A stretch of 64,000 nt of DNA from Methanosphaera sp. ISO3-F5 (GTDB lineage: Archaea; Methanobacteriota; Methanobacteria; Methanobacteriales; Methanobacteriaceae). The DNA lies in the NCBI RefSeq assembly GCF_034480035.2, contig NZ_CP118753.2:1459426-1523425 (forward strand). Direction: 5' to 3'. The notes beneath the pieces were generated by a model. It was given only the letters and a program-made list of their open reading frames with translations. It had not been told where the DNA came from and did no database searches. The position numbers were made by a program, and so were the translations under genes. This document shows positions 43,286 through 52,250 of the stretch, one piece after another (positions within the stretch are counted from its first letter, which is position 1; every line of letters begins with the position of its first letter).

Positions 43286-43569
43286 AAGAACAAACAAGCC
43301 CCCTACCACCAGTAGATGAAATAAAAAATAATGAGGACGTAAGAGTATACCGATTACACCTCATAGAAGAAAACCAGATGAAAATACTGGAAAAAATAGA
43401 AGAACTAGAAAAGAAATTCGACACCGATTACAACAAGAAAATAAGTGACCATGAAACACGCCTCAAAATAGTTGAAGCAGTGTGCAACAATTACAACAAA
43501 CTCAAATGGATTGTAATTGCAGAGACGGTCACAATACTAGGAGCAATATTAATGGGCTTCGTAAAATAA
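43282..43569 (+). CDS. XhlA-like hemolysin/lysis protein (95 aa)
   Basis: Ninety-five residues from a GTG start that overlaps the previous stop. An acidic coiled coil (about 30-65) is followed by a single C-terminal membrane helix (KWIVIAETVTILGAILMGF). This is the layout of XhlA family proteins that act with holins in host lysis. No endolysin gene is visible in the window. Confidence 0.65.
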   Translation: MKEQTSPLPPVDEIKNNEDVRVYRLHLIEENQMKILEKIEELEKKFDTDYNKKISDHETRLKIVEAVCNNYNKLKWIVIAETVTILGAILMGFVK

Positions 43570-43595
43570 ATGATTGTGGGAGGTTAAGAAGCAAT

Positions 43596-45227
43596 ATGAG
43601 TTATAATAAATTCATTATACACGAAAATGAGGGACAAATACATCTTGTCCCCCATCGGAAGACTAGTTTCACTAATCCATTTAATCATCATAAGTATTTG
43701 AATAATCGTGGTGAGCATATACTCAAACTCTTACATGGACGTGATAACTGGAAACAGATAGCCCTATTATCACTTGAAGCAGTGATACTGCCAGAGGGTG
43801 TGAATGTATTAGAAGGCTTGGATTACAAGCAACTAGAATTAATGTTCCGTACCATTCATGGCGAGGAACTACGTGTAGCCTTGGATGGTGATTTTGATGA
43901 ACAAATTGGAGGACTGGTTAATCCTTCCTTGTTCCGTACTGGGTATCCCTTAGCTTTGAATAATAATCATTTGCAGGACTTTGTTAGTTGCGTGTTATAT
44001 GAATTAACACTTAATGCTGATACTATTGATGCTCTGATAAGTGAGGTTACAATCACACGGAGCATAACAGTAGGAAGTACTACATACTACTTTGACTTAT
44101 ACCGTGTAGACCCCTGCAAACTACGAATACGAGTAACCGACAATACAGGTGAAAGTGTAAACGTAGATAGTTGGAGTTACAGCCCACCACTTAGCAGCAT
44201 CAAAACAGGCGAAGGAACATTCAATATACAAGCATATACAAAACCCAACGAGGAGGGCATAGAACCAGACGACATAGGAGGCAGTACCCCATTAGAGGTT
44301 ACTGGTTACAACTTCCAAGGCGATACAATCACACTAACAGTACCTGATGTTTTCCATCATTGTGAGGGAACCAATCTCATACAATTAGTACTCAGTAACA
44401 CATCCGTTGATGCAAATGTTGAAGACTTATTAATATACAAGTACTTGACATGCACATTGAGAGATGACAAATACCAAACAGTCCTAACTGAAAAAACACG
44501 GAGCAATATAGACTATGAAAACAGTAGCTTCGAAGTACTACCAGCCAACCCCGCCCGTGTAATATTATACCAATTATTCACAAAGGATGGTAAATGCTTA
44601 TACAGACTATGTGATTATAGCTTGGATATGATGCAAAACTGTGTATTCAAACAAAACGGTAACATCATACCACTCAAGGAAATAGCTCGTGGAAACACTG
44701 GTTCTTTTGTGATAGTGTTTGAGATGAGTGTCACATTCCTCGACGGTGACACACTAACCGCTGATTTTGATGACGAAGAAGGATACCATCACAGCCTAGA
44801 ATTCGTGATGGAAGGCAGGCAATGGCATAAAACAGATCCTACTCTCAAGAATCCAGCTTCAATCATAACTAGTGCTCAGATACATACTACATTGTACGAC
44901 CGTATACCATACAGTCTAAGTTTAGACATGGAGAACATGACCATACAAGATGGATACAAGCAAATACCCGTAACAGTAATATTACATGACAATAATTATG
45001 AACCAGACACACACCCCGCTTTAAATGCTTTGGGTGGAATAGCGACAAGTTATGGGATGAGATACCTTGATGGAAAGATACACGGAATTCACATAGCTTT
45101 CACTGCCATTGGAGTGTACACTGGTGGGGATAGTATTACTCCCGTGCCATTAGAGGATTGGAGCCTAACTGGTGGAATTCTGAGAGTGAAAGAAGAATAT
45201 GATGATATACATATCATACTACCATAA
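43596..45227 (+). CDS. Large virion protein, probably tail/baseplate or fibre related
   Basis: A 543-residue, beta-rich protein without signal peptide. It lies directly before a fibre-like gene and after the lysis pair, as tail-tip genes do. N-terminal NPFNHHKYLNNRGEHILKLL precedes long Thr/Asn/Asp-rich beta stretches. GGGAGG is about 12 nt upstream. The role is inferred from context only. Codons change sharply from T/G-ending to A/C-ending near 44040. Confidence 0.5.
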   Translation: MSYNKFIIHENEGQIHLVPHRKTSFTNPFNHHKYLNNRGEHILKLLHGRDNWKQIALLSLEAVILPEGVNVLEGLDYKQLELMFRTIHGEELRVALDGDFDEQIGGLVNPSLFRTGYPLALNNNHLQDFVSCVLYELTLNADTIDALISEVTITRSITVGSTTYYFDLYRVDPCKLRIRVTDNTGESVNVDSWSYSPPLSSIKTGEGTFNIQAYTKPNEEGIEPDDIGGSTPLEVTGYNFQGDTITLTVPDVFHHCEGTNLIQLVLSNTSVDANVEDLLIYKYLTCTLRDDKYQTVLTEKTRSNIDYENSSFEVLPANPARVILYQLFTKDGKCLYRLCDYSLDMMQNCVFKQNGNIIPLKEIARGNTGSFVIVFEMSVTFLDGDTLTADFDDEEGYHHSLEFVMEGRQWHKTDPTLKNPASIITSAQIHTTLYDRIPYSLSLDMENMTIQDGYKQIPVTVILHDNNYEPDTHPALNALGGIATSYGMRYLDGKIHGIHIAFTAIGVYTGGDSITPVPLEDWSLTGGILRVKEEYDDIHIILP

Positions 45228-45267
45228 AAAGAAAAGAATATTATAGATTAGGGAAGATTGATAAAAA

Positions 45268-46606
45268 ATGATAGAATACGAGATAACACGCACAAGCAAG
45301 GACATAACATTATCCCTGCCAAGCGTGGCAATATACAAAAACCAATACAACAAACACGAATATAAAAATAATAAGAATAATCACACCATCAAACAACTAA
45401 GAACCGACAAAAACTACCGAACAATCGGATACACATACCTAGACACGATAACCATAAACAAGCCAACACTAAACCAAGTAGAAAACACTGACATAACATT
45501 AAACTTCAAAAACGGAGCAGGAGACACAACCAATATCACAGTACCCGAAAATATACAAGACCTAGTCACCACCACCAACACTACACTAAACCCACGCGAA
45601 TACTACCTACAATACACACAGAACGGTGCAGTGAACACTCACCTAGCAGACTTCATCAACACAGTAATAATCGATTTCATGAATAACAAGGAAAACCTAT
45701 CCTTATTAGTAGAACAAACCGAGGAAACACCAACCACACCAAGTATACCAGTAATAGACCAATCACTAGCACAGAACACAATAACCACCCAACCAATAGC
45801 AGAAGGAAGTGGAGACACACAGATACCATTAGGCACTACAATAATAGACCAAACAAACGCCACATACTACCAAATAGCACAAGACGAAGACCAAAACATC
45901 AATGTATACAAAGTAACCAGTAACGGAGAAAAAACATGGATATACACAGTAAATAACCAAACAGAACAAGAAACACTACAACTGTCATGGTCACGTGAAA
46001 ATGACCCAGAAACAGGAGTCCCAAGTAGCATATTGGGGATAAGTTCTGCGATGGGTTTAACACCAAAACAAGCCGAAGATGATACCAACTTCAAACAAGC
46101 ACTCATAGACTACATCAACCTAGACAACCTTTACAAGTTAGGTTACACAGGAGGCATCCTTCCAAATAGGGGGGGGGGGATTAATCAATAATTTCCCAAC
46201 CGTACAATGGAATACTAACCCAACCATAGAATTCCTTGCAGAAAACAGTGCAGACATAACAATACCACAAGGTAACACCACATGGAACACCACCACCAAC
46301 ACAAGCTACACCATCATCAAGACAAGCAACGGATCAATGAACATACTAAGAACCAATCACACCACCGGAGAACAACACTTGATACTACCAACACAATCTA
46401 CACCACCAACCACATGGAATGGTACACCAAGCATAACAGTCAACATATCAAGGGAAAAAGACGATGAAACTGGAGACCCAGTGATAGTAATCGGAGAATG
46501 GCAGTACGGGGAAGGAAACAACATTATCGGAGGGGCAGATGATAACAGTATCGGACAGTTATTATGGGATATATATATATATCCGACATATACGAGTACT
46601 CACTGA
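45268..46606 (+). pseudogene. Tail-fibre-like gene split by an 11-G tract (possible phase-variable gene)
   Basis: The first frame encodes 307 residues (Thr/Asn-rich, beta, fibre-like; it contains SWSRENDPETGVPSSILG) and stops at 46191, just after eleven Gs. Removing one G continues without stops for about 140 more residues to 46606. That tail repeats the same theme (SREKDDETGDPVIVIG), so both parts belong to one protein of about 445 residues. Either the tract switches the C-terminus on and off, a +1 shift occurs, or the tract length is misread. Confidence 0.65.
46169..46179 (+). repeat. Poly-G tract, 11 G
   Basis: Eleven consecutive Gs within the fibre-like gene, in an otherwise very AT-rich genome. 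G10 restores the long frame; G11 truncates it. Confidence 0.9.
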
Positions 46607-46701
46607 TAATAACAAGAGGATAAGAGGGAATGCCCCACTAACCAAATATAATCACCACCAAACTATTAACAATAAAAAGAGAAAGAGGAGGAAATAAGAG
46701 T

Positions 46702-46908
46702 ATGGCAACATTACAGGAAGATAAAACACTACTATTAAATGCGATAAACATACTAGACACCATCACGGAAAACAACACAGGCAAAAACCGTACAGACACA
46801 GACTTCAAAGACTACGAAACATGGGCAACAAGAGACATCAAAAGAGAACTAACCAGCATGCTAGGCGAAATAGAAGTAGAAATACAAAGAGAAGCAGACA
46901 CAGAATAA
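46702..46908 (+). CDS. Small acidic helical protein (68 aa)
   Basis: Sixty-eight residues, helical, LNAINILDTITENNTGKNRT and an acidic C-terminus. AGGAGGAAA is about 9 nt upstream. No family recognised; its place behind the fibre gene might mean a fibre-assembly helper. Confidence 0.5.
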   Translation: MATLQEDKTLLLNAINILDTITENNTGKNRTDTDFKDYETWATRDIKRELTSMLGEIEVEIQREADTE

Positions 46909-46916
46909 AGATAATA

Positions 46917-46962
46917 GTTGTTGAATAGAAACCATTGTGGGTGCAAATCCCACACAACAACA
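46917..46962 (+). ncRNA. Mini tRNA-like element (46 nt)
   Basis: Acceptor GTTGTTG (46917-46923) pairs 7/7 with CAACAAC (46955-46961). A 6-bp T-stem TGTGGG/CCCACA (46936-46941, 46949-46954) encloses the loop TGCAAAT. Only 12 nt replace the D and anticodon arms, giving a near-continuous minihelix with a bulge. It sits 8 bp after the gene at 46702 and before the ParB-like gene. Confidence 0.6.
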
Positions 46963-47014
46963 TCCAAAACACATGTAACCACCACACATATAACACTAAA
47001 GGGAGTAGAAAAAT

Positions 47015-47620
47015 ATGGTAGAATTTGAAAAAATAAACATAAACCAAATAAAACCAGCACCATACAACCCAAGAATAATGAAACCCAGCGAATCACTAAA
47101 ACTAAAAAACAACCTACAAACATTCGGACTAGTAGACCCCATAATAATAGACCTCACCGACAATAACACAGTAATCGGAGGACACCAACGACTCGAAGCA
47201 CTAAAAGAAATCGATGACAACATGAACCTAAAACTACTAAGACTAGGAGATATTGGTTTAATATTCAGAGAAACAGAATTAAAAATTAAGGATAAGAATG
47301 ACCAAAAAGCACTAAACCTATCACTAAACAAGATACAAGGAGAATGGGACTGGGAGAAAGTGGATGACATACTACTAGAATTAGAAGAGGACAACTACCA
47401 AATAGAACTAACAGGATTCGATGACATTGATTTAACAGAACTTGACATAACATTTGACAACATTGACCCAGAAGAAACAACAGAAAATAAAACCATTCCT
47501 GAAAAAACATTTAATGAAGAGTATATTCTGGAAATAAGATTAACATCAGAGGATGAATTACAAAACACTTATGAACAATTAACAAAGGAGGGATACGATT
47601 GCCGAATTTTAACATTATAA
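47015..47620 (+). CDS. ParB/sulfiredoxin-fold protein (201 aa)
   Basis: A 201-residue protein whose N-terminal third is a ParB/Srx domain: IKPAPYNPRIMKPSES, GLVDPIIIDLTDNNT and the nucleotide-binding VIGGHQRLEAL (about 48-65). There is no HTH or DNA methylase domain behind it; the C-terminus is acidic. Such domains often partner DNA-modifying enzymes in viruses. It overlaps the next gene, an ABC-ATPase/GNAT, by 22 bp. Confidence 0.8.
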   Translation: MVEFEKININQIKPAPYNPRIMKPSESLKLKNNLQTFGLVDPIIIDLTDNNTVIGGHQRLEALKEIDDNMNLKLLRLGDIGLIFRETELKIKDKNDQKALNLSLNKIQGEWDWEKVDDILLELEEDNYQIELTGFDDIDLTELDITFDNIDPEETTENKTIPEKTFNEEYILEIRLTSEDELQNTYEQLTKEGYDCRILTL

Positions 47621-47830
47621 AAACAAGTACAGTACCTGATGGATTCAGAACAAAATATGTAATAGGAAAATTTGACTTAGATGTTAATGGAGAAATAAAA
47701 GAAATATTTAAAGGTAGTATCCCCTTTGAAAACATGGACTGGCAGATTGGTTTAATTGTAGGTGGAAGCGGCACAGGTAAAAGCACCATAGCAAAAGAAT
47801 TATTCCCAAAACAATACAAAGAGGACAACT

Positions 47831-47841
47831 GGGGGGGGGGG
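47831..47841 (+). repeat. Poly-G tract, 11 G (second)
   Basis: Same length and same frame effect as the tract at 46169. It follows AACT and is followed by AAATAA, which stops the ABC-ATPase frame; G10 would read on. Confidence 0.9.
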
Positions 47842-48216
47842 AAATAAAGACTCACCAATCATTAACGTTTTCAACAAAAAGAAAGATATGCAAACCATAC
47901 TAAAAACATTAAATAGTGTTGGATTAAACACAGTATGGAGTTATCTCAAACCCTTCAAAGTATTAAGTAATGGAGAAAAAATGAGGGCAGAATTAGCAAA
48001 AGTATTACTTGAAGATGAAACAATATCTATATTTGATGAATTTACAAGTGTAGTGGATAGAACAATAGCCAAAACAACATCACTTGCAGTTAGTAAAGCA
48101 ATCAAAAGATCAGATAAAAAAATAATATTAATATCATGCCATGAGGACATCATAGAATATTTACAACCAGATTGGATATTTAATACAGACACATTCACAT
48201 TCCAAGAAAATACTGT

Positions 48217-48225
48217 AAAAAAAAA
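48217..48225 (+). other. A9 slippery tract (A AAA AAC)
   Basis: In the ABC-ATPase frame the codons are GTA AAA AAA AAC, giving the heptamer A AAA AAC. A -1 slip continues as CCA ACA TTC CAA into the GNAT frame. It is either a frameshift site or a one-base lesion. Confidence 0.55.
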
Positions 48226-48729
48226 CCAACATTCCAATTACAAATATACTCAATCCCACACAAATATAATCAAGAATTATGGCAAATGTTTAGTAAATAT
48301 CACTATCTAAACACAAAAATACATAAATCAGCAGATTCCTTCATTATATTTCTTGATGGAAATATATGTGGATTTTTTAGTTTAATTCAAGTTGTTGGAG
48401 TTAAAAATAGAAAAAACTTTCATAGAATAGTAATATTACCAGAATATCAAGGGATAGGAATAAGTAAAAAAGTTATGAATTACATTGCAGAATTATATGT
48501 TACTATGGGAAAAACTGTTGGAATAGTTACCTCAGCACCCGCAATGATCCATCAACTCAATAACGATGAACAATGGAGATTAACCTTTCAGGGAAGAAAC
48601 TCTCCTCATAGTTTATCACAATTGAAATCTACTTCATCAAGTAATAGATTTACGTGTTCTTATAAATATATACCAAAATAAAATAATGGGGTTATGTTTG
48701 ATAAAAAATAGTAATAGGTGAATAATTAA

Positions 48730-48894
48730 ATGAATATTGTATTAAATTTTAACGTGGAAAAACAGGATAATATAATAACAGCACTAAGAAAAACAAATAA
48801 ACAGTTCAATAAATATATGAACTCACTACAACAACCCATCACAATACAAGGAAGGGGAGTATCACCACATATACTAAAATTATTTAAGGAGTAA
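48730..48894 (+). CDS. Small basic protein (54 aa)
   Basis: Fifty-four residues, MNIVLNFNVEKQDNIITALR..., helical and basic with a C-terminal VSPHILKLFKE. GGTGAATAA is upstream. No family recognised. Confidence 0.5.
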   Translation: MNIVLNFNVEKQDNIITALRKTNKQFNKYMNSLQQPITIQGRGVSPHILKLFKE

Positions 48895-48899
48895 GGGAA

Positions 48900-49112
48900 A
48901 TGGAGAAATATAACACCAAAGATCAAGAAAAGGAATTAGAACAAGTACCTACCGAGATAGCTTTTTATCTGCAACAACTACAATCCTTAAGAGTTATCAA
49001 TGCAAAGCTACTTGATGATGGAGATGAGTACATGTCAAGACAACTTCAACAAATCATACAAATATTCAAAGAACTAATCCAAGACTATGAAAAAACCAAA
49101 TATGGAGAATAA
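48900..49112 (+). CDS. Helical protein (70 aa)
   Basis: Seventy residues, mostly helical (EIAFYLQQLQSLRVINAKLL, QQIIQIFKELIQDY). AAGGAGTAAGGGA is 5-15 nt upstream. No family recognised. Confidence 0.5.
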   Translation: MEKYNTKDQEKELEQVPTEIAFYLQQLQSLRVINAKLLDDGDEYMSRQLQQIIQIFKELIQDYEKTKYGE

Positions 49113-49125
49113 GGTGGGAATACAA

Positions 49126-49695
49126 ATGAACTTGGAAGAATATAACAATAAATTTTACGAAGACACTTATTATGACCTTGATGTTAGACTATTTCTAAAA
49201 GCATACAGTAGTGTTCAGATTGTGAAAGGAACAAATATAACAGATCAAGTAACAATAACTGATGATGACTGCAAAAATGATAATGGACTTAATGAATACG
49301 AAAAATTATACTTACACATAATAAAAATATTGGACACGTATTGTGAGCATTTTGTGATAAAACCAGTCGTACGAAAACATAATGTAGGATTACCAGTATT
49401 CCTGCAACTCAAAAAAGAATACCAAGAAAAAAATAAAGGAATAAATATGATACTGGATAATATCCACCATCCTGACTATATACTTCTTGACTTGATATAT
49501 AAAGAAGATGGAAGTTACCCTGAAGAACTAATACCCCCATGCAATACACAGTACTTATACAAAGAAATCAATAATTTTTATGAGCAAGAAATATTTGATA
49601 CAGACAGTAAATATTTTGATGAAACAGGACAAGTATTAAATCAAGTAGAATATGCGAAGAACCATATACAATTACTAAGGGATGATTATGAATAA
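49126..49695 (+). CDS. Hypothetical protein (189 aa)
   Basis: About 189 residues from ATG 49126, preceded by AAGGTGGGA; upstream in-frame ATGs at 49087 and 49102 overlap the previous gene. Acidic, Tyr-rich alpha/beta protein, overlapping the next gene by 8 bp. No family recognised. Confidence 0.55.
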   Translation: MNLEEYNNKFYEDTYYDLDVRLFLKAYSSVQIVKGTNITDQVTITDDDCKNDNGLNEYEKLYLHIIKILDTYCEHFVIKPVVRKHNVGLPVFLQLKKEYQEKNKGINMILDNIHHPDYILLDLIYKEDGSYPEELIPPCNTQYLYKEINNFYEQEIFDTDSKYFDETGQVLNQVEYAKNHIQLLRDDYE

Positions 49696-49867
49696 ATTAA
49701 CTAAACTAATACTGGCAAGCATACTCCTCGGATCAAGTGGAACCTTTTTGGCAGTAAACATATTTATGGGACAAACATTTTTATCTTTAATCTTCTTGGT
49801 ACTACTAATAACAGACATAATACTAGTAGAAGAATATAATGACAAACTACAAAACAATATAAAATAA
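49688..49867 (+). CDS. Two-helix membrane protein (59 aa)
   Basis: About 59 residues: MNKLTKLILASILLGSSGTF and a second hydrophobic segment (LSLIFLVLLITDIILV). GGGATGAT overlaps the end of the previous gene. It could be a second lysis-type or superinfection protein; unproven. Confidence 0.5.
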   Translation: MNKLTKLILASILLGSSGTFLAVNIFMGQTFLSLIFLVLLITDIILVEEYNDKLQNNIK

Positions 49868-49983
49868 TTAACCACCAATACAAGGAATAAACTAACCACC
49901 AATACAAATATACTATTTTTATAACTTAATACACATAAACTTATCTTTTTCATTCAATTTCATTCAATTTCGAGGGGGGTAAA

Positions 49984-50625
49984 ATGCAAAATGAAACAAC
50001 ATTATACGACAGGTACATGAATAACACCAAAGGCGAAAAAGAAAGCATAAATTCACATAAAACATTCATAAAGTTTTATCTTCCAACAAATCCAAGTCCC
50101 ACATATAAAGAACTTGCAAGATTAAGTGGATACAAAGAGGGTACATGCCAACAATGGATTTCTATTAACGAATACAAGAAACGAAAGAAAGCCATACAAG
50201 AATACGAACAACAACAAAAACAGAAAAAAGAACAAGAAATAAAAGACAACTTCCTATCAGAAATACTAGTAATCGAAGCCAAAAGCCTAAAAAAAGAATC
50301 ACAATTACAAAATGCTTGGTTAATCAAAGAAGGCCACGAATTAGAAGCAAATAGCACCAGCATGAAAACACCTTATGATTTAGTAGATGTGGAAAGTAAC
50401 AAATTCAATAAATTAAGACAACTCCGGAAAGACAATGTAAACGATCACAACAAACTATTAGATAATTATGATAAATTCAAAGATTTACACGAATATGATA
50501 AAACAATAAACATTAACAAGGACGCAATGGACGAACTAAGTGAAAGAGCAGAGGAAATAAGATTCTATGATAACGCAGAACGAAGCCAAGAAATAAAAGA
50601 GGCACTAAAAAATGATGAGTACTAA
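49984..50625 (+). CDS. terS: Probable terminase small subunit
   Basis: A 213-residue protein directly upstream of the large terminase, overlapping it by 14 bp. PSPTYKELARLSGYKEGTCQ looks like the helix-turn-helix that terminase small subunits use to bind pac/cos DNA, followed by a long basic coiled coil for oligomerisation. GAGGGGG is 6 nt upstream. Assignment rests on position and layout. Confidence 0.65.
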   Translation: MQNETTLYDRYMNNTKGEKESINSHKTFIKFYLPTNPSPTYKELARLSGYKEGTCQQWISINEYKKRKKAIQEYEQQQKQKKEQEIKDNFLSEILVIEAKSLKKESQLQNAWLIKEGHELEANSTSMKTPYDLVDVESNKFNKLRQLRKDNVNDHNKLLDNYDKFKDLHEYDKTININKDAMDELSERAEEIRFYDNAERSQEIKEALKNDEY

Positions 50626-52177
50626 AAATACATATGACTTATTAAGATACCCCTCTGATACCATTTATGACTGGTTCTTACATATACACTATAACACATA
50701 TCACATTTTGAAGTGGCAGCTACCAATATATGATATACTAAGGTATGCAGAAGAAGGTAAAGTAAGCCGTATAATGATAAGTGCTCCACCACAGCACGGT
50801 AAAACAGAATTACTTGTTAATACATTCATATCATATTATATGGTGAACAATCCTAATGATAAAATAATAGTAACTGCTTATAGTGAAAGCAGAGCCACCA
50901 AGTATGGTAGCCGAATAAGAGATATAATAAAAGAATTCGGCAAGGACACACTAAAAAAACCAGTAATGAAACAGGATTACCAACGTAAAACAAACTTCTT
51001 ATTTGATAGTCCATATGAGGGAGAACTATTGGCAGCTGGTGCTCACGGTGCAATAATGGGTAACCCTGCTAACTTGATACTAATTGATGACCCCATCAAA
51101 GAAATAAAAGATGCACGTAGTCCTACATTACAAGAAGACCTTAAAGACTGGTATGATACCAGCATTGATACAAGGATAAGGAAACGGTATCGTAAAAACA
51201 AGAAAGCATTACCCCCTATAATAATTGTAGTGGCTCAAAGATTAGATGTAAGAGACTTACAAGGAATACTACTAGAAAAAGAACCTAACATTGACGGCAA
51301 AGAAGCGCTACACATACTAGAAAATGGGGGAACAATACCAGATGATACATGGGTATACATGAATTTCCCAGCACTAAGCGAAGGAGAAACAGAAGACATA
51401 CTAGGCAGACCTAAGGACACGCCACTATGGAGCAAACACAAAAACTATGAAGACTTACTAGCAGACCGTAGAAGGAGGGGCACACAAAGATTTAATATGA
51501 TAATGCAGGGACACCCCACACTTGAAACTAGTTACAGGTTTAAACATGAATGGTTTTATGATTCACCCGATTACAATGATGAAAACTTAACCTGCCTTGT
51601 ACCATACAGCGAGTATAACAAACTATTACCAACAGGCCGGTTCTGGGACTTAGCAGCACATAAGAAGAAAAAGAAAACACAAAGAAAATCACAAACCGAT
51701 TACTACAGTGGTGTACTAGCAAGTAAAGATTATACTACGGATTACTTGTATATTCTGCACCATGAGAGAAGTCGGCGTGATGTTACAGCAGTAAATAAAG
51801 TAATACGCACTTGCCTAAAACTTGATGGAATGAACACATTCGCATTCATGGAACTAGAACCAGGGAGTATGCCACTATTATTTGTAGATACATTACAACA
51901 ACAATTCCCCGGATATAATATTATGAGTTATCATCCAAGGGAGGATAAAATGTATCGTTCTTATGAATTAAAAAGATTAGCTGAAAATCATTGTATTAAG
52001 TTTGTGGTACATGAGGGTCAAGACATTAGCTGGGTGCACACTTTTATTAAGGAGCTTGAAGACTTTGATGGTGAAGACAGTAATCCAAATAAGGATAAAC
52101 ATGATGATATAGTTGATAGTGGAGGCAGTGCTGCGAATTATTTTAAAATGAATAAGAATTTGTATGTACCGTACTAA
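50612..52177 (+). CDS. terL: Terminase large subunit
   Basis: A 521-residue DNA-packaging motor. The ATPase has Walker A-like SAPPQHGKTELLV (57-69), Walker B LILIDDPIKE near 155 and a coupling segment VVAQRLD. The nuclease half starts near YSGVLASKDYTTDYLYIL, with FAFMELEP and the final HDDIVDSGGSA carrying acidic metal ligands. Start ATG 50612 or 50615. It is the strongest sign of a head-tail virus and suits the HK97-like portal and capsid downstream. Confidence 0.93.
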   Translation: MMSTKNTYDLLRYPSDTIYDWFLHIHYNTYHILKWQLPIYDILRYAEEGKVSRIMISAPPQHGKTELLVNTFISYYMVNNPNDKIIVTAYSESRATKYGSRIRDIIKEFGKDTLKKPVMKQDYQRKTNFLFDSPYEGELLAAGAHGAIMGNPANLILIDDPIKEIKDARSPTLQEDLKDWYDTSIDTRIRKRYRKNKKALPPIIIVVAQRLDVRDLQGILLEKEPNIDGKEALHILENGGTIPDDTWVYMNFPALSEGETEDILGRPKDTPLWSKHKNYEDLLADRRRRGTQRFNMIMQGHPTLETSYRFKHEWFYDSPDYNDENLTCLVPYSEYNKLLPTGRFWDLAAHKKKKKTQRKSQTDYYSGVLASKDYTTDYLYILHHERSRRDVTAVNKVIRTCLKLDGMNTFAFMELEPGSMPLLFVDTLQQQFPGYNIMSYHPREDKMYRSYELKRLAENHCIKFVVHEGQDISWVHTFIKELEDFDGEDSNPNKDKHDDIVDSGGSAANYFKMNKNLYVPY

Positions 52178-52250
52178 GTGGATATGATTAAATGGAGTAT
52201 GTGAATGAAATGATTTTAAATGAATATTATAATGGGAGTTGTTGATCTAT

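Larger units (their letters stand above)
47599..48681 (+). pseudogene. ABC-ATPase fused to GNAT acyltransferase, broken at G11 and A9 tracts
   Basis: Three open segments form one protein of about 360 residues. Segment 1 (TTG 47599, AAGGAGGG 6 nt upstream) has Walker A VGGSGTGKST and stops right after eleven Gs (47831-47841). Dropping one G joins segment 2, with the ABC signature LSNGEKMRAEL, Walker B ISIFDEF and switch His ISCHED. At A9 (48217-48225), A AAA AAC allows a -1 shift into segment 3, a GNAT domain (FHRIVILPEYQGIGISKKVM is the acyl-CoA loop). All domains look healthy, so this is recent breakage, phase variation or sequence error. Confidence 0.7.
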
